22,532 nucleotides of DNA, taken from JAYTQQ01 sp043784965. GTDB lineage: Bacteria > Bdellovibrionota > Bdellovibrionia > Bdellovibrionales > JAMPXM01. Positions 14,884-22,532 of the stretch are shown piece by piece. Made by a program: the position numbers and the translations under genes. A model generated the notes under the pieces. It was not told where the DNA came from, searched no databases, and saw only the letters and a program-made list of their open reading frames with translations. Every line of letters starts with the position of its first letter. Within the stretch, counting starts at the first letter, position 1. The stretch covers positions 1 to 22,532 of the forward strand of contig JAYVXS010000054.1 in the NCBI GenBank assembly GCA_043784965.1, given 5' to 3'.

Positions 14884-17589
14884 TTACCAAACTTCTAGGC
14901 TGGAGTTTCCATCGGGTACTTTTACATCGACAGGCTTTACAAGCCATTTTAGTGTATAGCCGGAGCTTGAACTTTTAGCAGTGTATAAAAGTGTATAAAT
15001 TTGGTAGTTACGAACAACGCGTTTCACGTAGTTTCTCGTCTCCACATATGGAATATGTTCGATGAATTCATCCATATCGAGAAGCCCAAATGACTTCAGC
15101 CAACTAGCTACGCGATGGGGACCAGCATTGTAAGCCGCTGCAACAAGAGGAACAAAACGATATTTTTCGTGCAGTCTTAAAAGGTAACGGGTACCAAGCT
15201 TAATATTGGTCTCTGGCTGCAGCAGAGTGTCGACCTGAAAATCTCTGAGCCCAAGAAGATCAGCCACACGCTTTGAAGTAAATGGCATGAGCTGCATAAG
15301 GCCAAGAGCTCCGACTGGGGACCTTGCCTCAGAGCGATAATGACTCTCAGATCTCATTATCCCCCAAATGAGTGACTCCGAAACTCCTAAGCTCTTTGAA
15401 TTGATGCTGACAAAGTTATCATAAGCTCTTGGATAGGCATATTCCCAAAGCGGCCGCGCTCCGGCAATCCCAGCCCGAATGCGCTCACCTGAAAATGATA
15501 CTTCACCCAAATAAGAAGAACGAAAATAAGACTGCACAACTTGGTATTGCTCCATCAATTGCTTACGATCCTGTGGTGAGCGTATGTGCTTTTCGATTTC
15601 ACTGAGTTCAAGCTTACTCAAGTCGTTAAGTCCAATTTGTGACAGCAATTGCGCGCGCTCAAATCTCTTTTCTAGTTGTGGATCTCTGAAATTACCACTT
15701 AATATTTTTTCATTAAGCTCTTCATTGCCATTCGTTGACTCCTCTGCTGGAGCTGTTTGCGCAGCCCCAGGCAACTCTATCGTTGTAGTTTCCTGAGCTT
15801 GCATATCTTCACCGACACTGGCCTCAGCCTCAACCACGGGATTTACTCCGGCGGCGGCTCCAGAAACAGCTCCTAATAGGAGAGCAGACGGCGGCGAAGC
15901 CAATGCATTTTGTCCTTTTGCAAGTGGCCCTGAGACATTAGTGATGCCAGTTTTAGACTGGGGAAAATTTTGCAAACGATAGTAGGAAGCAACAGAATAA
16001 TATCCAATAGATGAGTCATGACTTAAGGCTTCAAGTAGAACTCTGGATTGATCAAATTTCTCTTGTCGAAAAAGCGACATCGCCATCCAATATTTAGCGC
16101 GATCAATAGTTACGCTGTCCATTGGTACTTCAATTCTTTTACGATGTTTCTTTTTACGATGACCAACACGCACGTATTGATAGCGCGCTGACTTCATAAC
16201 TGAAATCTTCTGAAAACCATCGTAAGCGCCAGAGTAATCTCCTTTTAAATATTTCAACCAGGCTAAGTGCCATTGTGAATCACGCGTGAGGGCAGAATCC
16301 GAAAAATTTTTTACAAACTCATCGAATTTTCGGCTCGCACCATCGTAATCCTGAAATTGATAGCTTAGAAAGGCTGCCTGAAAAAGGGCGTTTTTGCCGC
16401 TCTTTGATTTTGGCGAAAGACGATAAATTTTATCGAATGCACTGGCCGCGGCTTGATACTCCCCTAAGCGTCCGGCAGCTTTCGCCAACAATTGAAGATA
16501 GCCCGGCCGACGATTTTGCTGCTCATAATAGCCAAGTAAAAGCTTAAAGGCCTCGTCAGCTTTGCCTTGTGATATCAATACGCTTGCTATCATCGAATCG
16601 ACAGAATACAGGCCGGTCAGCGGCTCGTCTTCGTCTTCTACTATGGGTAAATTATCTCCATTATCCGCGCTAGCAGGCCTTTCAGCCCCCACTTTTGCGA
16701 TCTGAAGCTTTGGCTTTAAACTTGAGCTCTTGATCATATCGGCTCTCAAAAGCTTGAGCTCCTCTAGTGCGCGCTCAACTTCCCCACCAAGTTGCAAATA
16801 CTTAATTCGCATTTGCTCTTCTTTAGCGGTGGCGATGCAGCCTGTAGATTTAGCTTCAAATAAATTTACACTTAATTTATGGCCCCAAGATTTAGCTTCA
16901 ATATAGGTGGGATATTTTGAATAGATTTCTCGGGCCGATTTACAAATATTTTTATGTAGGCTTTTCTGGACGCGCATCAACTTCCACAAAACTTCAGGGA
17001 ACTTTTCAGTACCCTTCCATTTGCTTAGAATCATATTGAATTGCAGTTCAGCTTCATTGAAGCGGCCCTCTTCTAAAGCGATCAAACCCAAATTATATTT
17101 ACTCTCAACCATAATTGAGGCTGAAGCACGACTCTCTAAAACTTGTTTAAAAGAAAGCTTTGCCGAAGAAAAATCAGTCAGTCGCCTTTGCGCCAATCCC
17201 TGATAGAAAAGCGCATAATCTTCAATTTTAGATTTTGCTTTTACGGCCTCCGCGAGAAAGTTAAGGGCTTCTTTATCTTTGAGTTGTTGAAAAAGGGAAT
17301 ATCCAACCAAGAAACTTTCGAGCGCTTTCTTTTCGGGATCCGCTTCTACCTTTAGTTTTTCGGACAGATATTCAATGGCATCTGTAATTTTTGAACTTTG
17401 TTTCAGTTTTAGAAATTTCTTTATGGCGTCTGGAGCTTCTAAAGCTTTGTCTTGCACCTTTTCCGGCGCTTTGTCCGGTACTCTATCTGGTACTTTTTCT
17501 GGCGCCTTTTCAGCTGCAGCTAAGTTTTGAAAACTCACCTGAGTCAGGGCTAAAACTAGAAAGATTTTTAAGGGATTCAAATATTTCAT
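14884..17589 (-). CDS. Soluble lytic murein transglycosylase with TPR-like N-terminal region
   Basis: It cleaves the MurNAc-GlcNAc bond of peptidoglycan, leaving 1,6-anhydro ends, in the periplasm. The 901-residue protein has a signal peptide (1-26, ending NLAAA), a Pro/Lys/Glu repeat (29-52), a long helical TPR-like superhelix with repeated A-hydrophobic patterns (about 55-580), a low-complexity Ala/Gly/Glu-rich linker (about 580-640), and a C-terminal SLT domain (about 735-870). Catalytic Glu is E748 in MRSESHYRSEARSPVGALGLMQLMP, with AYNAGPHRV and NYVKRVVRNY as the other motifs. It is longer than E. coli Slt70 (about 645 aa). The binding site before ATG 17589 is weak. The oppABC genes follow on the same strand after 104 bp, and radA is divergent. 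Confidence 0.94.
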   Translation of the reverse strand: MKYLNPLKIFLVLALTQVSFQNLAAAEKAPEKVPDRVPDKAPEKVQDKALEAPDAIKKFLKLKQSSKITDAIEYLSEKLKVEADPEKKALESFLVGYSLFQQLKDKEALNFLAEAVKAKSKIEDYALFYQGLAQRRLTDFSSAKLSFKQVLESRASASIMVESKYNLGLIALEEGRFNEAELQFNMILSKWKGTEKFPEVLWKLMRVQKSLHKNICKSAREIYSKYPTYIEAKSWGHKLSVNLFEAKSTGCIATAKEEQMRIKYLQLGGEVERALEELKLLRADMIKSSSLKPKLQIAKVGAERPASADNGDNLPIVEDEDEPLTGLYSVDSMIASVLISQGKADEAFKLLLGYYEQQNRRPGYLQLLAKAAGRLGEYQAAASAFDKIYRLSPKSKSGKNALFQAAFLSYQFQDYDGASRKFDEFVKNFSDSALTRDSQWHLAWLKYLKGDYSGAYDGFQKISVMKSARYQYVRVGHRKKKHRKRIEVPMDSVTIDRAKYWMAMSLFRQEKFDQSRVLLEALSHDSSIGYYSVASYYRLQNFPQSKTGITNVSGPLAKGQNALASPPSALLLGAVSGAAAGVNPVVEAEASVGEDMQAQETTTIELPGAAQTAPAEESTNGNEELNEKILSGNFRDPQLEKRFERAQLLSQIGLNDLSKLELSEIEKHIRSPQDRKQLMEQYQVVQSYFRSSYLGEVSFSGERIRAGIAGARPLWEYAYPRAYDNFVSINSKSLGVSESLIWGIMRSESHYRSEARSPVGALGLMQLMPFTSKRVADLLGLRDFQVDTLLQPETNIKLGTRYLLRLHEKYRFVPLVAAAYNAGPHRVASWLKSFGLLDMDEFIEHIPYVETRNYVKRVVRNYQIYTLLYTAKSSSSGYTLKWLVKPVDVKVPDGNSSLEVW
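17434..17505 (-). repeat. Twelve-base coding repeat after the slt signal peptide
   Basis: Residues 29-52 of the transglycosylase are six four-residue units (APEK, VPDR, VPDK, APEK, VQDK, ALEA) encoded by a degenerate 12-nt tandem repeat. It forms a charged, Pro-spaced linker between the signal peptide and the helical domain. Confidence 0.8.
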
Positions 17590-17651
17590 ATTGCTTTGAA
17601 AGACTAAGATTTTAATTGTTATTGATCTCCTCTTTATGCTACCTCAAAGGG

Positions 17652-19058
17652 ATGGCGAAATCCAAAGTAAGATCTGTGTTTGTTTGTCAAAACTGTGGCT
17701 CTCAGCGTCCAAAATGGGAAGGCAAGTGTTCGGAATGTGGCGCCTGGAACTCACTCGTCGAAGAAATGAGTATGCCCTCTTCTAACACCAGCAAATCACG
17801 TGGGTGGACAGAGGGCTCAAAACAAACTCAAGTCGTTTCACTTGACCAAAAAATTGAAACAATCAATTACACCAGACTCTCAACTGGTATAGGTGAGCTC
17901 GATCGCGTACTAGGCGGAGGGCTTGTCGCGGGAAGCTTTATATTACTCGGCGGCGATCCGGGTATTGGTAAGAGCACATTGCTTTTGCAAATGGCAGGTG
18001 GCATTGCTACGAATTTAAAGACCGGCAACGTGCTCTACATCTCAGCAGAGGAATCCGTTGGCCAAACTGGCTTACGAGCGCAAAGACTTGGCGTTAAAAA
18101 TGCAAATGTTCAAATGGCAAGCGAGGCCAACCTCGAAACACTGCTTGAACTCGCCAATAAACATCAACCAAAGGTATTAATCGTCGACTCAATTCAAACC
18201 ATATACTTAAGTGATTTGGCGAGCGCACCCGGCAGCGTCTCACAGGTCCGCGAATGCGCTAACCAACTGATGAGTTTTGCTAAGAATACCAATACCATCG
18301 TGTTTCTCATTGGCCACGTCACTAAAGATGGAAATATCGCTGGCCCTAAAGTTCTTGAGCATATGGTTGACTGCGTGCTTTCGTTTGAAGGGGATATTTC
18401 TCATCAATTTCGATTGTTACGCGCGCAAAAAAATCGCTTTGGCGCCACTTTCGAACTAGGTGTTTTCCAGATGCAACAAGCCGGCCTAACTGAAGTGCAG
18501 AACCCGTCCGAAATGTTTTTAGAAGAACGCGGACGAAAACTCATTGGCTCGGCGGTTTTTGCCGCCATGGAAGGGACCCGCCCCATTTTGTGTGAAGTAC
18601 AAGCTTTGACAACCAATACACCAATGCCGATGCCTAGGCGAACCTCATTGGGATTTGATGTCCAACGCGTTCATCTTTTGATAGCCGTTCTAAATAAACA
18701 TCTAGAATTTAATTTGATGAGTGCCGACGTTTTCATAAACGTTGTCGGAGGCTTGAATTTGAGTGAGCCCGCGGCTGATTTAGCGGTAACGGCGGCACTT
18801 ATGTCGACCGAGCTGAATCAAGAAATAGATTCTAAGACTTGTTTTTTTGGCGAGATCGGCCTAACGGGCGAAGTGCGAGCCGTGACCTTTGCCGAACAAA
18901 GGCTGCGAGAGGCTCACAAACTAGGATTTACACATTTTGTAATGCCGGCCTCTAATAAGAAGCATCTCTTAGATATTCCTAAGGGCATACTTGAGAATGT
19001 TTTTTGGGTTCATGAAGTTTATGAACTCAAAAAACTTTTTGTGAGTCGTAATAAATAA
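17652..19058 (+). CDS. radA: DNA repair protein RadA
   Basis: RadA (Sms) is a RecA-like, hexameric ATPase that drives branch migration in recombination intermediates. The 468-residue protein begins with a zinc-finger (C12, C15, C26, C29 in CQNCGSQRPKWEGKCSECGAW). It has a Walker A GGDPGIGKST (100-109, K107), Walker B VLIVDS (175-180) and the RadA signature KNRFG (260-264). The C-terminal Lon-protease-like domain follows (about 290-468), with FINVVGGLNLSEPAADL. I chose ATG 17652 (MAKSKVRS), as in other RadA proteins, over an in-frame TTG at 17616. AAAGGG directly abuts this ATG, which is too close for a normal binding site. The next gene overlaps by one base, so the two are co-translated. Confidence 0.96.
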   Translation: MAKSKVRSVFVCQNCGSQRPKWEGKCSECGAWNSLVEEMSMPSSNTSKSRGWTEGSKQTQVVSLDQKIETINYTRLSTGIGELDRVLGGGLVAGSFILLGGDPGIGKSTLLLQMAGGIATNLKTGNVLYISAEESVGQTGLRAQRLGVKNANVQMASEANLETLLELANKHQPKVLIVDSIQTIYLSDLASAPGSVSQVRECANQLMSFAKNTNTIVFLIGHVTKDGNIAGPKVLEHMVDCVLSFEGDISHQFRLLRAQKNRFGATFELGVFQMQQAGLTEVQNPSEMFLEERGRKLIGSAVFAAMEGTRPILCEVQALTTNTPMPMPRRTSLGFDVQRVHLLIAVLNKHLEFNLMSADVFINVVGGLNLSEPAADLAVTAALMSTELNQEIDSKTCFFGEIGLTGEVRAVTFAEQRLREAHKLGFTHFVMPASNKKHLLDIPKGILENVFWVHEVYELKKLFVSRNK

Positions 19059-19924
19059 TGAAAATTTTAGTTTTAGGTGGAACCAAATTTTTCGGCAAAC
19101 GGCTGGTACAAAAACTCCTCGATGAAGGCCATAAGGTCAGCGTTGCAAGCACGGGTAAAACTGCCTTAAAATTTTCGAAATCGGTTGAACATTTCGCCGT
19201 CGATCGCACCAGCGAAAGCTCGCTAGCTAAGGCCCTTGGATCTCGTCAATGGGACTTGGCTTATGACCAAATTGGCTTTAACGCGCATGACGCCAAAATC
19301 GCAGGTCTGGTACTTCATAAAAAAATTGAACATTTAATTTATACATCTTCGCAATCCGTTTATGGCGAGGGTCTTATGCTAAATGAGACCGACTTTTCTG
19401 CTGAAATTTACGAAGAGAAATCGCCGAATCTTAACTCCTATCAAGAAGGTAAGCGCCTTGCTGAAAAGGAGTATGTGACCCAACTTAGTTTTTCGGTCAC
19501 CGCAGTTCGCTTGCCAATAGTTTTGGGAATGGACGATCCGACAAAAAGACTTTTATGGCATATCTCACGAATAAAGAAGGGCTTACCCATTTATTTCCCA
19601 AATATAAACTCGCGAATTGGATTTATTTCGTCGAGTGAAGCCGCCAGCTTTTTATTTTGGCTTGCGGACAATAAAGTGCCTGGTTCTATAAATGCTGGCT
19701 CTCCCGATTCAATTTCATTGCGCGAACTAATCGAACTCATCGAGGCCGTAGTTGGCAAAAAAGCTGTGATTGGCGAAGCCGCTGCAAGTGAAAATCATTC
19801 TCCCTTTGGAATAAAATGGGACTGGACTATGAGTATGAGTAAGGCCGAAAAACACGGCTTTCATTTTTCTAATCATGCTACTTGGCTGCCAAAACTCATT
19901 GAAACGATGAGCGCCGGCTGGTAA
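19058..19924 (+). CDS. NAD-dependent epimerase/dehydratase (extended SDR)
   Basis: This is a probable nucleotide-sugar or related oxidoreductase; the substrate is not identifiable. The 288-residue protein opens with a Rossmann strand and dinucleotide loop (KILVLGGTKFFGKRL; GGTKFFG at 7-13). It carries the extended-SDR active site S97/S98 in YTSSQSVYGE and Y128xxxK132 in SYQEGK. The remainder contains the usual AVRLPIVLG and NAGSPDSISLRELIELIEAVVGKKA. The GGTKFFG start resembles the CSP41/NAD-epimerase subgroup known from plastids and cyanobacteria. Its ATG shares a base with the radA stop (TAATG), so it is coupled to radA, but a functional link to recombination is not evident. The gene converges on glpK with ten bases between the stops. 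Confidence 0.85.
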   Translation: MKILVLGGTKFFGKRLVQKLLDEGHKVSVASTGKTALKFSKSVEHFAVDRTSESSLAKALGSRQWDLAYDQIGFNAHDAKIAGLVLHKKIEHLIYTSSQSVYGEGLMLNETDFSAEIYEEKSPNLNSYQEGKRLAEKEYVTQLSFSVTAVRLPIVLGMDDPTKRLLWHISRIKKGLPIYFPNINSRIGFISSSEAASFLFWLADNKVPGSINAGSPDSISLRELIELIEAVVGKKAVIGEAAASENHSPFGIKWDWTMSMSKAEKHGFHFSNHATWLPKLIETMSAGW

Positions 19925-19934
19925 ATTCTATCGC

Positions 19935-21416
19935 TCAATCACGAGCCCGTAATACAGCTCTCTGCCACAGCTTCAATCGAGCCCCACGGTCGACACTCGA
20001 CATTTTAGGTAAAAAATTTTTGTCGACCTTCCAGATTTTTTTCAAGTCATCAAGCGTCCAAAGTCCAACACCGAGCCCAGCTAAATAAGCAGCTCCGACA
20101 GAAGTCGACTCAATATTCTTGGGCCTGATCACTTCAGTACCAAGATAGTCAGCCTGAAGTTGCATCAAGAGATTATTCGCCGATGCTCCACCATCTACCC
20201 GAACACTCCTTAGCTCTTTGCCCAAATCCCTTTGCATGGCAATTAGTATTTCTGTGTTTTGCAATGCCATTGCCTCAAGCGTAGCACGAGCAATATGAGC
20301 CCGTGTTGAACCCCGAGTAAGTCCACAAATAACTCCACGAGCGTTTGCATCCCAATAAGGTGCGCCAAGCCCGGTAAGCGCCGGAACGAATTCAACCCCT
20401 TCTGTACTCTTTACCTTTTTTGCCAGATCTTCGATTTCGTTGCTATGTTTGATAAACCCAAGTTGATCTCGTAAGAATTGAACGGCCGCACCACAAATGA
20501 AGGCGCCTCCTTCGAGGGCATAAATTGGCTTTTCACTATCAGCCAAGCGCCAGGCCACCGTTGTCAATAGACCAGATTTTGATACGACCTGGTTCTGTCC
20601 GCTATTCATCAATAAAAAGCTACCAGTACCGAAGGTGCATTTGGCCTCACCCTCAGACAGACAGTTTTGTCCGAAGAGCGCGGCCTGCTGGTCACCTGCG
20701 ATTCCGGAAATTGGGATTCCGTCGGGAAGACATTTTAGTTTTCGGGTGACGGCAAGCACACCACTCGATGAAACTATTCTCGGTAAAATGCATTTCGGAA
20801 TTGAAAAAATTTTCAGTAACTCATCGTCCCATTCACAGGTTTCAATATTCATTAGCTGAGTACGCGAGGCATTTGAAACATCGGTGATATGGGCGTCGCC
20901 GCCCGTTAGCCGATCCACCAAAAAACTGTCGATTGTACCAATACGTATTTCAACTTTTTTAGCCACTGAAACATTTTTAAGGAGCCAATGAATTTTACTT
21001 GCAGAAAAGTATGGATCGATCACCAAGCCGGTTTTTTTTCGGATCAAGCCTTCATATCCATCTTTTTTTAGGATTTCGCAATATGGAGCGGTTCTGCGAT
21101 CCTGCCAAACCAATGCATTATGCAATGCTTTTGAGGTCTTCTTATCCCACATGACAATTGTTTCTCGCTGGTTAGTGATTCCGATACCGCCAATTTGCGC
21201 TGTTGAGATACGTGCGCGCCTGATAACTTTCGTAATGTTACTTTCAATACTTGCCCAAATGTCTTTAGGCTGGTGCTCCACCCAACCAGGCTGTGGATAA
21301 ATCTGTTTAAAATCTTGATCACTCGATGCAACGATATCACCGCGTGGCCCCACTAAGCTCACGGTGGAGCCTGTCGTCCCTTGATCAAGAGCTAATATAA
21401 AGTGTGGTTTTTTCAT
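19935..21416 (-). CDS. glpK: Glycerol kinase
   Basis: It phosphorylates glycerol to sn-glycerol 3-phosphate, linking glycerol uptake to glycolysis and phospholipid synthesis. The 493-residue protein belongs to the FGGY family: N-terminal nucleotide-binding motif LDQGTTGST (10-18), the glycerol-contacting NQRET and WQDRRT, FSASKIHWLL (FSGTK in most GlpK), ISGIAGDQQAALFGQ, the C-terminal EGGAFICGAAVQFLRD and DGGASANNLLMQ. GAGGAA lies about seven bases before ATG 21416. Length matches bacterial GlpK. No glpF or glpD is in the window. It is divergent from an acyltransferase gene, with only 35 bp between the starts. Confidence 0.95.
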   Translation of the reverse strand: MKKPHFILALDQGTTGSTVSLVGPRGDIVASSDQDFKQIYPQPGWVEHQPKDIWASIESNITKVIRRARISTAQIGGIGITNQRETIVMWDKKTSKALHNALVWQDRRTAPYCEILKKDGYEGLIRKKTGLVIDPYFSASKIHWLLKNVSVAKKVEIRIGTIDSFLVDRLTGGDAHITDVSNASRTQLMNIETCEWDDELLKIFSIPKCILPRIVSSSGVLAVTRKLKCLPDGIPISGIAGDQQAALFGQNCLSEGEAKCTFGTGSFLLMNSGQNQVVSKSGLLTTVAWRLADSEKPIYALEGGAFICGAAVQFLRDQLGFIKHSNEIEDLAKKVKSTEGVEFVPALTGLGAPYWDANARGVICGLTRGSTRAHIARATLEAMALQNTEILIAMQRDLGKELRSVRVDGGASANNLLMQLQADYLGTEVIRPKNIESTSVGAAYLAGLGVGLWTLDDLKKIWKVDKNFLPKMSSVDRGARLKLWQRAVLRARD

Positions 21417-21451
21417 TTGCTTCCTCTCATCCAGATGTATACGTTCCCATC

Positions 21452-22213
21452 ATGATGAATATTTTCAAAAAGCCAAAAGAAAAATTGGAAGAACTGCGGC
21501 AAATTGACAAAAGCTTATTATTTTTCTCTATGGTGCGAAATATTCTACTCGATGGTCTTCATAAATACTTTAGACTGGAGCTTGAGGGGCTTGAAAATGT
21601 GCCAAAACATGGCCCCGCTTTGATCACCCCAAATCACTCGGGCTTTGCCGGATTCGATGCCGCCATTTTGGCACATGAAATAAATGGCAACTGCCATAGA
21701 ATACCGCGGATATTGACTCATCACTTTTGGTTTCTCTCTAAATTTACCGCTGAGAATGCTAGAAAACTTGGGTTTATTGAAGCCAATATGAAAAATGGCG
21801 TTGAACATCTTCAGAAAAATAATTTGGTGGTGATATTTCCAGAAGGAGAAAAAGGTAATTTCAAACCTACCACTAAACGCTATCATCTTCAGGAGTTTAA
21901 ACGTGGCTTTGTGCGCATGGCACTTGAGGCGCAGTGCCCGATTATTCCAACTTTAATTATTGGTGCCGAAGAAACTCATATAAATTTAAAACGAATTAAA
22001 ATTTTTGAAAAAACTCTGATCCCACTGCCACTGAACTTGCTTCCGCTTCCGGCAAAATGGAAGATCAAATTTCTAGCGCCAATAAAGTTGCCATATAAGA
22101 AATCATCTTTGGGCGATCATCAGTTAATCTTGGATATAGCTCAGGAGATACGCGAATCAATGCAAAGAGCATTGTCTGAAGAACTGGCCAAGAGAACTTC
22201 GATATATTTTTAA
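21452..22213 (+). CDS. Lysophospholipid acyltransferase family protein (MGAT/DGAT-like)
   Basis: It probably transfers a fatty acyl group to a glycerolipid or related alcohol at the inner membrane. Residues about 61-69 read NHSGFAGFD: the catalytic His-Asp pair is spaced H-x6-D, as in the MGAT-like branch, rather than the H-x4-D of PlsC. The FPEGEKGN motif (about 129-136) is followed by KRYHLQEFKRGFVRMALEAQCPIIPTLIIGAEE, also typical of that branch. No signal peptide is seen; the N-terminus is charged. I use ATG 21452 (ATG 21455 is equivalent); a GTG at 21404 would overlap glpK on the opposite strand. Binding sites are weak for all of these. Its divergence from glpK suggests a common theme of glycerol-3-phosphate and lipid formation, which is inference. 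Confidence 0.85.
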   Translation: MMNIFKKPKEKLEELRQIDKSLLFFSMVRNILLDGLHKYFRLELEGLENVPKHGPALITPNHSGFAGFDAAILAHEINGNCHRIPRILTHHFWFLSKFTAENARKLGFIEANMKNGVEHLQKNNLVVIFPEGEKGNFKPTTKRYHLQEFKRGFVRMALEAQCPIIPTLIIGAEETHINLKRIKIFEKTLIPLPLNLLPLPAKWKIKFLAPIKLPYKKSSLGDHQLILDIAQEIRESMQRALSEELAKRTSIYF

Positions 22214-22234
22214 TACAGCCCGCAGAATTGACGC

Positions 22235-22465
22235 TCAGGGATCGGTATCATCAGCGTAATCCTGGCCAATGGTCGAGATCATACGACTCCAAGCTTTTAT
22301 GATAAATCCTGAGTTGTCCGGATCACCGTCGGGATCTCTCTTAGTCATAAATCCCATAATAGTTGAGTAGAGCAAAACCACAATTACCAATAGCAAAATA
22401 TACTCGACTAGGACTTGTCCACGCGAGTTGCTTAAAACGCCAGTTCGACGATAAGAAAGATGCAA
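22235..22465 (-). CDS. Small single-pass pilin-like protein (TadE/Flp style), start uncertain
   Basis: This protein of about 76 residues has a basic N-terminus (YRRTGVLSNSRGQ) followed by VLVEYILLLVIVVLLYSTIM. The G-Q-x-x-x-E-Y pattern before a hydrophobic helix is the hallmark of Flp/TadE-type or class III signal-peptide proteins. The C-terminal ~35 residues (TKRDPDGDPDNSG to the end) are polar and acidic. It is likely an inner-membrane or pilus-associated protein. The start TTG 22465 has a weak AAAGG upstream, and the frame stays open to the window edge, so the true N-terminus may lie outside. It converges on the acyltransferase gene. The gene name is unknown. Confidence 0.55.
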   Translation of the reverse strand: MHLSYRRTGVLSNSRGQVLVEYILLLVIVVLLYSTIMGFMTKRDPDGDPDNSGFIIKAWSRMISTIGQDYADDTDP

Positions 22466-22532
22466 ACGCGATGGAAGCCTTTGAAAAGACGAATAAAAAT
22501 TTAAAATGTCGCAGAGTCGTATCCTTCGCGAT

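Noticed and set aside
14780..14947. 56-codon N-terminal extension of oppA, starting before ATG 14779
   Set aside because: It overlaps the end of the transglycosylase gene, has Cys/Arg-rich residues unlike the family, and would bury the lipoprotein signal. AAGGAA favours the ATG at 14779.
17616..17651. TTG start 12 codons upstream of radA
   Set aside because: RadA proteins start at the MAK residues just before the zinc finger; the extra residues are unlike the family.

Overview
The window is ordinary chromosomal DNA of a Gram-negative bacterium. Evidence for this is a Tat component, several signal-peptide proteins, a lipoprotein-anchored peptide-binding protein and a periplasmic lytic transglycosylase. 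The run prs - rplY(ctc) - pth - ychF, the AT-leaning composition and the many exported proteins of unknown family would suit a Bdellovibrionota or other delta-proteobacterium-like genome. That placement is an inference from gene content and style, not from a marker I can match.

Positions 1-3780 carry a repeat-bounded segment. A ~198 bp element, itself one long imperfect palindrome with 23-bp perfect terminal arms, is complete at 3583-3780. It is present in opposite orientation at the left edge (1-170, cut by the window), followed directly by a fragment of another copy (167-218). Between the copies lie tatA (Sec-independent export), a convergent greB-type transcript cleavage factor, a membrane protein with a HAAS-like N-terminus and a DUF4097-like exported C-terminus, and a secreted protein of unknown family.

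Positions 3880-10120 are mostly housekeeping genes read on the plus strand: an AmiC-type amidase, a short stretch that looks like a frameshifted small gene, rph, rdgB, prs, rplY/ctc, pth and ychF. They cover cell-wall splitting, tRNA 3'-end processing, nucleotide-pool cleaning, PRPP synthesis, the ribosomal 5S-binding protein and peptidyl-tRNA recycling. Spacing suggests several short transcription units.

Positions 10129-17589 are on the minus strand. In transcription order they hold a TPR-rich Slt-type lytic transglycosylase (with a 12-nt coding repeat just after its signal peptide), an OppA-type lipoprotein, OppB with two extra N-terminal membrane segments, OppC, and a secreted ten-cysteine protein. 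No OppD or OppF ATPase gene is present here. The juxtaposition of a murein-cutting enzyme and a peptide importer suggests, by inference only, uptake of cell-wall peptides.

Positions 17652-22532 hold radA translationally overlapping an NAD-dependent epimerase/dehydratase gene, then glpK (minus strand), a divergent MGAT-type acyltransferase, and at the right edge a small single-pass pilin-like (TadE/Flp style) protein whose start is uncertain. I saw no rRNA, tRNA, CRISPR array, transposase or phage gene. No obvious new multi-gene system is present. The strongest unexplained signals are the palindromic repeat family and the apparent broken gene between the amidase and rph.
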